Origin: JAMXLO01 sp037201625
Lineage (GTDB): Bacteria; Pseudomonadota; Alphaproteobacteria; Acetobacterales; Acetobacteraceae
Assembly (NCBI GenBank): GCA_037201625.1
Contig: JBBCGR010000004.1
Location: 1,240,001-1,304,000 of the forward strand
Direction of reading: 5' to 3'
DNA length: 64,000 nt
The position numbers and the translations under genes were made by a program. Positions 24,197 to 31,639 of this stretch are shown in pieces. Positions within the stretch are counted from its first letter, which is position 1. The number at the start of each line of letters is the position of its first letter. The notes beneath the pieces are model-generated. The model ran no database searches and was not told the origin of the DNA. It saw only the letters and a list, made by a program, of their open reading frames with translations.

Positions 24197-25452
24197 ACGT
24201 CGAAGCCAGGATCCCGCTGGGCCGCCCGCTCTTGCTGGACGTCGAGCGCATCCGCGACGATTTCCCGATCCTGCGGCAGAAGGTGCGCGGCAAGAAGCTG
24301 GTGTTCCTCGACAGCGCCGCCTCCGCGCAGAAGCCGCGCGTGGTGATCGACGCCATGCGCGAGGCGATGGAGACGCAGTACGCCAACGTCCATCGCGGCC
24401 TGCACTGGATGAGCGAGCGCACCACCGACGCCTATGAGGCGTGCCGTGACGCGGTGGCCGCGCTGCTGAACGCGCGCGACCGGCATGAGGTGGTGATCAC
24501 CCGCAACATCACCGAATCGCTGAACCTGATGGCGCACAGCTATGGCCGCGGCGTGATGAAGCCGGGCCAGGCGGTGGTGATCTCCGGGATGGAGCACCAC
24601 TCCAACATCATCCCCTGGCAGATGCTGCGCGACGAGCGCGGCATCGAGTTGCGGGTGGCGCCGATCACCGACGCGGGCGAACTCGACATGGACGGGTTCG
24701 AGGCGCTGCTCGCCGATGGCCGCGTTGGCCTGGTGTCGATGACGCACATGTCCAACGTGCTGGGCACCTACACGCCGGCGGAGCGCATCGTGCAGATCGC
24801 GCATGCCTACGGCGCCAAGGTGCTGTTCGACGGTGCCCAGGCGGTGGTGCATCGCCGCGTCGACGTCCAGGCGCTGGACTGCGACTTCTATGCCTTCACC
24901 GGCCACAAGCTGTACGGCCCGACCGGCATCGGCATCCTGTGGGGCCGGCGCGAATTGCTGGACGCCATGCCGCCCTTCCTGGGCGGCGGCGAGATGATCT
25001 CCTCGGTGACCTATGAGCGTTCCACCTGGGCCGAGGTGCCGCACAAGTTCGAGGCCGGGACGCCGCCGATCCTGGAAGGGATCGGGCTGAAGGCGGCGAT
25101 CGATTACGTGCAGGCGATCGGCTACGACGCGATCGCCGCGCACGAATCCTCGCTGATCGACCATGCGCTGGCGCGGATCGGTGCGATCGAGGGCGTGCGC
25201 ATCCTCGGGCAGGCGCAGGATCGCGGCGGCGTGGTGGCGTTCGCCGTGGATCGCGCGCATGCCCACGACGTGGCGACCCTGCTCGACCGCCAGGGCATCG
25301 CGGTGCGCGCCGGGCACCACTGTGCCGAGCCGCTGATGCGGCGGTTCAACCTGGACAGCACCGCGCGCGCGAGCTTCGCGATCTACACGACGCGGGAAGA
25401 GATCGACTTCCTGGCCGATTCGCTGACCCGTGTGCGGGAGTTCTTCAAGTGA
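24193..25452 (+). CDS. sufS: Cysteine desulfurase SufS
   Basis: 419 residues from the ATG at 24193, overlapping the sufD stop. PLP enzyme that takes sulfur from cysteine for cluster assembly. The PLP lysine is in FTGHKLYGPTGIGIL. The substrate and His loop is GMEHHSNIIPWQ. The active-site cysteine is in VRAGHHCAEPLMRRF, the short-loop group II (SufS) form. It lacks SufE nearby and instead precedes a SufU-type partner, so sulfur is probably passed to SufU. Confidence 0.95.
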   Translation: MNVEARIPLGRPLLLDVERIRDDFPILRQKVRGKKLVFLDSAASAQKPRVVIDAMREAMETQYANVHRGLHWMSERTTDAYEACRDAVAALLNARDRHEVVITRNITESLNLMAHSYGRGVMKPGQAVVISGMEHHSNIIPWQMLRDERGIELRVAPITDAGELDMDGFEALLADGRVGLVSMTHMSNVLGTYTPAERIVQIAHAYGAKVLFDGAQAVVHRRVDVQALDCDFYAFTGHKLYGPTGIGILWGRRELLDAMPPFLGGGEMISSVTYERSTWAEVPHKFEAGTPPILEGIGLKAAIDYVQAIGYDAIAAHESSLIDHALARIGAIEGVRILGQAQDRGGVVAFAVDRAHAHDVATLLDRQGIAVRAGHHCAEPLMRRFNLDSTARASFAIYTTREEIDFLADSLTRVREFFK

Positions 25453-25510
25453 CGATGACCTGTCATCGCCATGCCGGTGGCCCATCCCGGCGTGACGGGA
25501 GAAGCACGGT

Positions 25511-25987
25511 ATGAGTTCGGACTCGTTCGACGACCTGCGCGACCTGTACCAGGAGGTCATCCTGGATCACGGCCGCCGTCCGCGCCACGCGCACCGGCTG
25601 GAGGCGTTCGACGCCTCGGCCAAGGGCGACAACCCGATGTGCGGCGACCGCATCGAGGTCTGGGTGAAATACGCGCCCGACGGCACGATCGGCGATACCG
25701 GTTTCCAGGCCCGCGGCTGCGCGATCAGCGTCGCCTCGGCCGACCTGATGGCCGAATCGGTCATCGGCCGCAGCAAGTCCGACACGCGCGCCCTGTTCGA
25801 GGCGTTCCGCGAGATGGCGCGCACCGGCATATGCCCTGCCTGCGACGCAGGGCTGGCCGCGAGCATGGAACGGCTGGAACCGCTGGCGGGGGTGCACGAA
25901 TATCCGTCGCGGGTGAAGTGTGCGACGCTGGCCTGGCACGCGCTGGTCGCAGCGCTCGACGGGGGCAAGGAGGCAAGCAGTGAATGA
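25511..25987 (+). CDS. sufU: SufU-type Fe-S assembly protein
   Basis: 158 residues with the IscU/SufU fold: Cys44-Gly-Asp46 (NPMCGDRIEV), Cys70 (ARGCAISVASADLM) and Cys137 (YPSRVKCATLAWHAL). As in SufU, there is extra sequence between the second and third conserved cysteines. In SufU systems these residues bind zinc and accept persulfide from SufS. An additional Cys108-x2-Cys111 pair (GICPAC) sits in that insert and is not part of the classical site. GGAG lies eleven bases before the ATG. Ends overlapping sufT. Confidence 0.92.
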   Translation: MSSDSFDDLRDLYQEVILDHGRRPRHAHRLEAFDASAKGDNPMCGDRIEVWVKYAPDGTIGDTGFQARGCAISVASADLMAESVIGRSKSDTRALFEAFREMARTGICPACDAGLAASMERLEPLAGVHEYPSRVKCATLAWHALVAALDGGKEASSE

Positions 25988-26339
25988 CGTGAGCCAGCCT
26001 CATGCCGCATGGACGCCTGACGGCGAAACCGTGCCGAAGCCGACCGAGGATGCGATCATCGGCGCGATCGCGGAGGTGTTCGATCCGGAAATCCCGGTGA
26101 ACATCTACGAACTCGGGCTGATCTATGTGATCGAGATCGCCGACGACAACGCGGTGAAGGTGGAGATGACGCTGACCGCGCCGGCCTGCCCATCGGCACA
26201 GGAACTGCCCGAGCAGGTGCGCAACGCCGTGCTGACCGTCCCGGGCGTGACCTCCTGCGAGGTCGAGACGGTGTGGGATCCGCCGTGGGATCCGAGCCGC
26301 ATGAGCGAAGAGGCCCGCCTGCAGTTGAACATGTTCTGA
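25980..26339 (+). CDS. sufT: SUF-associated DUF59/MIP18 protein SufT
   Basis: 119 residues from a GTG at 25980, decided by AAGGAGG six bases upstream (25967-25973); the start overlaps the end of sufU. The DUF59/MIP18 domain shows FDPEIPVNIYELGLIYVIEI and LTAPACPSAQELPEQV, with the conserved Cys in the TAPxCP motif, and WDPPWDPSRMSEEARLQLNMF at the end. SufT-like proteins help mature Fe-S enzymes after cluster assembly. Its place between sufU and the A-type carrier is standard. Confidence 0.92.
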   Translation: MNDVSQPHAAWTPDGETVPKPTEDAIIGAIAEVFDPEIPVNIYELGLIYVIEIADDNAVKVEMTLTAPACPSAQELPEQVRNAVLTVPGVTSCEVETVWDPPWDPSRMSEEARLQLNMF

Positions 26340-26362
26340 CCAGCAACGATATCGAGCGAACC

Positions 26363-26731
26363 ATGAGCACGACCACGACTGCGCCCCGCAAGACCCGCGC
26401 CTTGCCGCCTCTGATGACGCTGACCGATGCCGCAGCGGAACGCCTGCGCGCGCTGTATGCCAAGGGCGAGCAGGGAAGGCTGCTGCGCATCGGTGTGAAG
26501 ACCAAGGGCTGCTCCGGCCTGTCCTACGACATGACCTGGACCGACGAGCCCGCGCCCTCGGACGAGGTGGTGCGCGACAAGGATCTGACGGTGCTGGTGG
26601 ACCGCAAGGCCAGCCTGTTCCTTATCGGCACGGTGATGGACTACGAGATGAAGTCGCTCGCGTCGGGCTTCACCTTCACCAACCCGAACGAGAAGGGCCG
26701 CTGCGGCTGCGGCGAGAGCTTCCACGTCTGA
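26363..26731 (+). CDS. sufA: A-type Fe-S carrier (SufA/IscA-like)
   Basis: 122 residues. Iron-sulfur carrier of the IscA/SufA/ErpA family. The three conserved cysteines are in TKGCSGLSYDM and GRCGCGESFHV. Family segments LTDAAAERLRALYAKG and VDRKASLFLIGTVMDYEM are present. A ~15-residue N-terminal extension (STTTTAPRKTRA) precedes the domain. Last gene of the suf operon, 23 bp after sufT, followed by the dispersed hairpin repeat at 26764. Confidence 0.92.
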   Translation: MSTTTTAPRKTRALPPLMTLTDAAAERLRALYAKGEQGRLLRIGVKTKGCSGLSYDMTWTDEPAPSDEVVRDKDLTVLVDRKASLFLIGTVMDYEMKSLASGFTFTNPNEKGRCGCGESFHV

Positions 26732-26763
26732 CGGCACCGCACGCTGAGCGTTTGGGCGTGGCC

Positions 26764-26866
26764 TGGAGCGTGATCCGCGCAGGCGGAATCGCCGGAGCGG
26801 CGAATCTCGCTCTCAGACGACGAGCCAGAGCGGGTTCCGTGAGCGGACGCTAACGGAAGCGGCTCT
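26764..26866 (+). repeat. Dispersed two-hairpin repeat, full copy A
   Basis: About 103 bases closely matching the copy at 61646-61749 along their whole length. The first hairpin pairs GAGCGTGAT with ATCTCGCTC, around an inner GGCGGAATCGCC. The second pairs AGAGCGGGTTCCGT with ACGGAAGCGGCTCT. It lies between convergent sufA and the methyltransferase gene and overlaps the latter's stop codon by two bases. It could act as a bidirectional terminator. Confidence 0.85.
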
Positions 26867-27983
26867 AGCTACGCCGTTCGCGCTTCTCGCCGGCCACGGC
26901 ATCGCGCCGGAACACCGTGACGCTCTCGAGGCGCGCCGACCACAGGAACTGATCGATCGGCACCGCTGCCTCGATCCGATAGCCCGCCAGGCACAGCGCG
27001 CTGGCGTCGCGCGCCAGGGTGGCGGGATTGCAACTCACATAGACGACCACCGGGACCTTGGCCGCCGCGATCTCGGCTGTCTGCGCCGCCGCGCCGGCGA
27101 ACGGCGGATCCAGCACCACGGCCGCGAAGCGCGCCAGATCCTTCGACGGGATCGGCTGGCGTGCCAGGTCGCGCTGCGCGACCGTGACCCGCCCTGCCAG
27201 GCCGGCATGGTTGGCGCCATCGCGCAGCGCCGCGGCCGATGCCGGGTCGCCCTCCCATGCGCTGACCCGCGCATGCCGGGCGAGGGCGAAGGTGATGGTG
27301 CCGCAGCCTGCGAACAGTTCGGCGACCTGGCCCTTGGCGGGCAGCGCGGCGCACACCGTGGCGACGATGCCGGCCTCGCCGGATGCCGATGCCTGCAGGA
27401 AGGCGCCGGGTGGCGGCGTGACCGCGATGCCGGCGAATGAGGTCGTGGGCGGGCGCAGCAGGATGATCGGCTCGGGCGTGTCCTTGCCGGCGGCCCAGGC
27501 GACGCGCGGCAGGTCATGGGCGCGCGCGAACGCCACGATTGCCATGCGGTCCGGCAGCGTGAGCGGCGCATCCGTCCGCAGCAGCAGGTCGACACCCGAG
27601 TCCAGCAGGTTGGCGACGATCGACGCCTCGCGGCGCACTGCCTGCAGACGCCGCAGAAGGTCGCGCAGCGGCTCGACCAGGGCGAACAGCGCGGGATGCA
27701 GCACGGTGCAGGCGTGGAGGTCGACGATCTCGGCGCTGCGGGACTGGTGCAGGCCGAGTGCGATGGAACTGCCCAGCCGCCGCGCGGCGAAATCCATGCG
27801 GCGCCGTTCGCCCGGCGCGGTGCGGATCGGCGGCGACAGCTTGATGTCGGCAAATCCGGCGCGCCGCAGCGCCGCGGTGAGCAGGTCGGCCTTGCCGGCG
27901 ATATAGGTCTCGTCGGGCAGGTCCTGCAGCGTGCAGCCGCCGCAGGCGCCGAAATGTGGGCAGGGCGCCTCGCCGCCGGTCAG
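26865..27983 (-). CDS. Class I SAM-dependent RNA m5U methyltransferase (RumA/RlmC-like) with non-canonical start
   Basis: The first ordinary start is the ATG at 27797 (310 residues), but the same frame is open upstream and encodes the family's [4Fe-4S] motif APCPHFGACGGCTLQDLPDE before an in-frame stop at 28047-28049. No ATG, GTG or TTG lies in between. Initiation must therefore use CTG (27981-27983, adopted here; 372 residues) or ATT (27987-27989), or else the cluster is lost. The C-terminal part has the Rossmann motif VAELFAGCGTITFALA, VLDPPFAG and the catalytic Cys in YVSCNPATLARD. A TRAM domain is absent, as in RlmC-type enzymes. The proposed start overlaps the gcdH stop. Confidence 0.8.
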   Translation of the reverse strand: MTGGEAPCPHFGACGGCTLQDLPDETYIAGKADLLTAALRRAGFADIKLSPPIRTAPGERRRMDFAARRLGSSIALGLHQSRSAEIVDLHACTVLHPALFALVEPLRDLLRRLQAVRREASIVANLLDSGVDLLLRTDAPLTLPDRMAIVAFARAHDLPRVAWAAGKDTPEPIILLRPPTTSFAGIAVTPPPGAFLQASASGEAGIVATVCAALPAKGQVAELFAGCGTITFALARHARVSAWEGDPASAAALRDGANHAGLAGRVTVAQRDLARQPIPSKDLARFAAVVLDPPFAGAAAQTAEIAAAKVPVVVYVSCNPATLARDASALCLAGYRIEAAVPIDQFLWSARLESVTVFRRDAVAGEKRERRS

Positions 27984-29155
27984 CCGAATGCGGAGATCCC
28001 CGTCTGGGCGCGGCCCAGGATCAGCGCGTGCACGTCGTGCGTGCCCTCATACGTGTTGACCGCCTCGAGGTTCATGACGTGGCGGATCACGTGGTACTCG
28101 TCGGAGACGCCGTTGCCGCCGTGCATGTCCCGGGCGGTGCGCGCGATGTCCAGCGCCTTGCCGCAGTTGTTGCGCTTCAGCAGGCTGATCATCTCGGGCG
28201 CGGCGTTGTCGGCGTCGATCAGCCGGCCCAGCCGCAGCACCGATTGCAGGCCGAGCGTGATCTCGGTCTGCATGTCGACCAGCTTCTTCTGGATCAACTG
28301 CGTCGCCGCCAGCGGCTTGCCGAACATGATCCGCTGCAGCGTGTAGTCGCGCGCCGCCTGCCAGCAGAACTCGGCCGCACCCAGCGCGCCCCAGGCGATG
28401 CCGTAGCGCGCGTTGTTGAGGCAGGAGAACGGCCCGCGCAGCCCCTTCACCTTCGGCAGCATCGCGCTCTCGGGCACCGCGACGTTGTCCATCATGATCA
28501 TGCCGGTGACCGAGGCGCGCAGCGAGAACTTGCCCTCGATCTTCGGCGCGGACAGACCCTTCATGCCCTTCTCGAGGATGAAGCCGCGGATGTCGCCGGC
28601 ATCGTCCTTTGCCCACACCACGAACACATCGGCGATGGCCGAGTTGGTGATCCAGGTCTTCGATCCGTTCAGCACGAAGCCGCCATCGACCTTCTTCGCG
28701 CGCGTGCGCATCGAGGCGGGGTCGGAGCCGGCATCGGGCTCGGTGAGGCCGAAGCAGCCGACCCACTCGCCGCTGCGCAGCTTCGGCAGGTAGGTGTCCT
28801 TCTGGGCCTCGGAGCCGAAATCCCAGATCGGGTACATCACCAGCGAGGACTGCACCGAGAAGGCCGAGCGGTAGCCGGAATCGACGCGCTCCACCTCGCG
28901 GGCGATCAGGCCGTAGCTGACATAGTTGACGCCGGCGCAGCCGTAGCCTTCCAGCGTGGCGCCGAGAAAGCCCATCTCGCCCATCTCGTTCATGATCTCG
29001 CGGTGGAACCGCTCGTGACGGTTCGCCTCGATCACCCGGGGGAACAGCTTCTCCTGGCAGTACTCGCGCGCCGCGTCGCGGATCGCACGTTCGTCTTCCG
29101 TCAGTTGCTCATCCAGGTGCAGCGCATCGTCCCACTGGAAGGGCGTGAACTTCAT
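27980..29155 (-). CDS. gcdH: Glutaryl-CoA dehydrogenase (acyl-CoA dehydrogenase family)
   Basis: 391 residues, normal for GcdH. FAD enzyme that oxidises and decarboxylates glutaryl-CoA to crotonyl-CoA in lysine, tryptophan or aromatic degradation. GcdH-type motifs include GFLGATLEGYGCAGVNYVSY, GCFGLTEPDAGSDPASM, NGSKTWITNSAIADVFVVWA and the catalytic Glu segment NTYEGTHDVHALILGRAQTG. The ATG overlaps the helicase stop (ATGA), and the stop overlaps the start region of the methyltransferase, so three unrelated functions are packed in one transcript. Confidence 0.93.
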   Translation of the reverse strand: MKFTPFQWDDALHLDEQLTEDERAIRDAAREYCQEKLFPRVIEANRHERFHREIMNEMGEMGFLGATLEGYGCAGVNYVSYGLIAREVERVDSGYRSAFSVQSSLVMYPIWDFGSEAQKDTYLPKLRSGEWVGCFGLTEPDAGSDPASMRTRAKKVDGGFVLNGSKTWITNSAIADVFVVWAKDDAGDIRGFILEKGMKGLSAPKIEGKFSLRASVTGMIMMDNVAVPESAMLPKVKGLRGPFSCLNNARYGIAWGALGAAEFCWQAARDYTLQRIMFGKPLAATQLIQKKLVDMQTEITLGLQSVLRLGRLIDADNAAPEMISLLKRNNCGKALDIARTARDMHGGNGVSDEYHVIRHVMNLEAVNTYEGTHDVHALILGRAQTGISAFG

Positions 29156-30867
29156 GCCTCGGTATCCTCCGGCTTTGCCGCGGTGCGCGAGCGCAGCAGC
29201 ATGAACGCGGGGATGTCGTTGCCGAATCCGGTGACGTGGGTGTCCGCATCGTCGTCACGCTGCCGCGTGTCGCGGGTACGGGGCGCGTTGCGCGGACCAG
29301 GCTCGCTCGCCCGTCGCCGCTTGGCCGGCGGCGCGGCGGGCGGCCGCTGCCCGGCGTCATGCGCCCCAGCCTCGCGCGCCCCGGCCTCATGCGCGTCGGT
29401 CTCATGCGCCCTGACCTGATGCGTCCCGTCCTCAGGCACGCGGGCGTCATGCGACTCCGGCGCGGCCGAGGGGGTGGCGAGCGGGGCGGGCGTGGCAGCC
29501 TGCGTCGATGCGGCACGCTTGCGCTCCGCCGGCCTGCGCTCGCCAGCGGGCTTCGGCTCGGCGGATTTGCGCTCGCGCTCGCCGGTGCCCTTCGGCTTCG
29601 CCGTCCGGCCACCGCGTCCGCGGCGCTTCCGTCCATCGTCCTCCGCCCAGTCGATCGGATCGAGGCCCTCGACCCGCACCGGCGGCACCGGATGGCCGAT
29701 CAGCTTCTCGATCGCCTCGACCGCGGCGCGATCCTCCGGCTGGGCGATGGTGAAGGCGTGGCCTTCCAGCCCCGCTCTGCCGGTCCGCCCGATGCGATGC
29801 ACATAGTCCTCGGCGTGGATCGGCACATCGAAATTGAACACATGCGACAGACCGCCGATGTCGAGGCCCCGCGCGGCGACGTCGCTGCACACCAGAAGCT
29901 GCAACTCGTTCGCCTTGAACTTCTCCAGCGTCGTGAAGCGGATGGTCTGCGCCATGTCGCCGTGCAGCGCGCCCACGCTGAACTTATGCCGGGTCAGCGA
30001 CTTGTGCAGGATGTCGACATCGCGCTTGCGGTTGCAGAAAATCAGCGCGTTCTGCACCTTCTGGGTGCGGATCAGGCGGCGCAGTGCCTCGCGCTTGTCG
30101 TGCTCGGCCACCAGGGCCAGCCCTTCGGTGATCGTGGTGGCCACCGAGGCGGGACGCGAGACGGAGATCTCGCGCGGGTTGGACAGGAACGCATCGGCGA
30201 GGCGGCGGATCTCCGGGAACAGCGTGGCGCTGAAGAACAGCGTCTGGCGGGTCCGCGGCAGCATCGACACGATCCGCTCGACATCGGGGATGAACCCCAT
30301 GTCCAGCATGCGGTCGGCCTCATCGATCACCAGGATCTTCACGTCCGACAGCAGGATGGAGCCGCGCTCGAACATGTCGATCAGCCGGCCGGGCGTGGCG
30401 ATCAGCACGTCGACGCCGCGCATCAGCACGTCGCGCTGGTCGGTCATGCTCTCGCCGCCGATCACCAGCGCATGCGTGAGCTTCAGGTACTTGCCGTAGA
30501 GCAGGAAATTCTCGGCCACCTGCAGCGCGAGTTCGCGCGTCGGTTCCAGGATCAGGCTGCGCGGCATGCGCGCGCGGGCCCGCGAGCCGGCGAGGATGTC
30601 CAGCATCGGCAGCGTGAAGCTGGCGGTCTTGCCGGTGCCGGTCTGCGCCGCACCGAGCACATCGCGTCCCATCAGCACGACCGGGATCGCCTGTTCCTGG
30701 ATCGGCGTCGGGTGGCGGTAGCCCATCTCGGCAATGGCGCGCTGTACCGGCTCGGACAAGCCCAGATCAGCGAATAGCGGGCGCTGAGCTTCCTCGCTGA
30801 GCGGCTCGGCAACTTCGATCGGCGCGTGCTCTGTCGATTCCGCCGGGGCGGTCGTGGTATCGTTCAA
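29152..30867 (-). CDS. DEAD-box RNA helicase (RhlE-like)
   Basis: 571 residues from a TTG start; no ATG is available before the conserved Q-motif region (FADLGLSEPVQRAIAEMGY). Helicase motifs occur in order: AQTGTGKTASFTLP, PTRELALQV, TPGRLIDMF, DEADRMLDMGF, SAT, ARGLDIGG and HRIGRTGRAG. The basic tail from ~residue 395 (DDGRKRRGRGGRTAKPKG, then Lys/Arg/Glu-rich blocks) would bind RNA. It contains a degenerate repeat at 472-506 (AHETDAHEAGAREAGAHDAG). Probably involved in ribosome assembly or mRNA turnover. ATGA overlap with gcdH. Confidence 0.92.
   Translation of the reverse strand: MNDTTTAPAESTEHAPIEVAEPLSEEAQRPLFADLGLSEPVQRAIAEMGYRHPTPIQEQAIPVVLMGRDVLGAAQTGTGKTASFTLPMLDILAGSRARARMPRSLILEPTRELALQVAENFLLYGKYLKLTHALVIGGESMTDQRDVLMRGVDVLIATPGRLIDMFERGSILLSDVKILVIDEADRMLDMGFIPDVERIVSMLPRTRQTLFFSATLFPEIRRLADAFLSNPREISVSRPASVATTITEGLALVAEHDKREALRRLIRTQKVQNALIFCNRKRDVDILHKSLTRHKFSVGALHGDMAQTIRFTTLEKFKANELQLLVCSDVAARGLDIGGLSHVFNFDVPIHAEDYVHRIGRTGRAGLEGHAFTIAQPEDRAAVEAIEKLIGHPVPPVRVEGLDPIDWAEDDGRKRRGRGGRTAKPKGTGERERKSAEPKPAGERRPAERKRAASTQAATPAPLATPSAAPESHDARVPEDGTHQVRAHETDAHEAGAREAGAHDAGQRPPAAPPAKRRRASEPGPRNAPRTRDTRQRDDDADTHVTGFGNDIPAFMLLRSRTAAKPEDTEA
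29350..29454 (-). repeat. In-frame low-complexity repeat in the helicase tail
   Basis: Codons for residues ~472-506 form a degenerate tandem repeat of 4-5 codon units (A-H-E/D-A-G and similar). On the plus strand it is built on TCATGCGCC / TCGCGCGCC words. It lies in the disordered tail and keeps the frame, similar in character to the inserts in ackA and the GH15 gene. Confidence 0.65.
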
Positions 30868-31129
30868 ATCGGGTCCAGTCGCTGGCTGGTTGCGGCGCTG
30901 CGGAGCAACACCTGGGCGTGGAGCCGCCTGTCCGACGTCCCGCGCGTAACGAGCCGGGTATCAGGAGTAACTCCGTGAAAGTCAAGCTTATCGCATTGCT
31001 GTGTGAGGAAAGCGACCGGCAATCCGATCCATCGCGCCATATTCCCGCAACACTGCATTGCGACGCTGCACGCATGCAGGTCTGCTGCGGGTCTGGCGCG
31101 GGAGGGCGGGTCGCTTGAAGGTCGGGAAC

Positions 31130-31639
31130 ATGACGCTGGAGAACACGATGCGACGGGTGCGGCCCACCGTCATGCGACGGGTGCGGCCTATCGTCCGCGG
31201 CACGCTGGCGCTCGCCGCACTGGGTATCGGATTGGGCTGCCTGTCCGCACCGGCCGAAGCCCGGGTCTGGATCGGCTTCGGCTTTCCGTTCGTGTTCGGA
31301 CCGCCCGTCTTCTACCCACCGCCGGTGTATTATCCGCCCCCGGCGTACTACCCGCCCCCGGCCTACTATCCGCCGCCGCAGGCCTATTATGGCCAGCCAT
31401 CGGCCCCTTACGGCCAGCCGCCTGCCTACGCGCCGGCGCCGCCCGGGTACCCGCCCTCCGGCTACGCACCGCCCGGCTACGCACCGTCCGCCGCCGCTCC
31501 GCCGGCCGCGCACTATGCGCCGTCCAGCCAGTCCTGCGTGGCGAGCGGTGCGGTCTGTCCGATGGAGCATCCAACCACCGCCGGTTCGTCGTGCTACTGC
31601 ACGACGGGCCAGGGCCGGGTCTGGGGCCGGGCAACCTGA
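31130..31639 (+). CDS. Secreted Pro/Tyr-rich repeat protein
   Basis: 169 residues from the ATG at 31130 (AAGG/GGGAA upstream); ATGs at 31148 and 31169 are also possible. A basic N-terminus precedes a signal peptide (RGTLALAALGIGLGCLSAPAEA). The mature protein starts RVWIGFGFPFVFGPP and then repeats YYPPPA about four times (YPPPAYYPPPAYYPPP), then GQPPAYAPAPPGYPPS-like blocks. The C-terminal ~35 residues carry four cysteines (SCVASGAVC...SSCYCTT) that could form two disulfides. Probably a structural periplasmic or outer-membrane-associated protein. Divergent from the helicase across ~260 bp with no other gene; its TGA overlaps the GH15 ATG. Confidence 0.7.
   Translation: MTLENTMRRVRPTVMRRVRPIVRGTLALAALGIGLGCLSAPAEARVWIGFGFPFVFGPPVFYPPPVYYPPPAYYPPPAYYPPPQAYYGQPSAPYGQPPAYAPAPPGYPPSGYAPPGYAPSAAAPPAAHYAPSSQSCVASGAVCPMEHPTTAGSSCYCTTGQGRVWGRAT

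Noticed and set aside
30864..31058. 64-codon minus-strand frame just upstream of the helicase, its stop overlapping the helicase TTG
   Set aside because: No ribosome site, no recognisable protein features, and it crosses the divergent promoter region; a leader peptide role cannot be excluded but is not supported.
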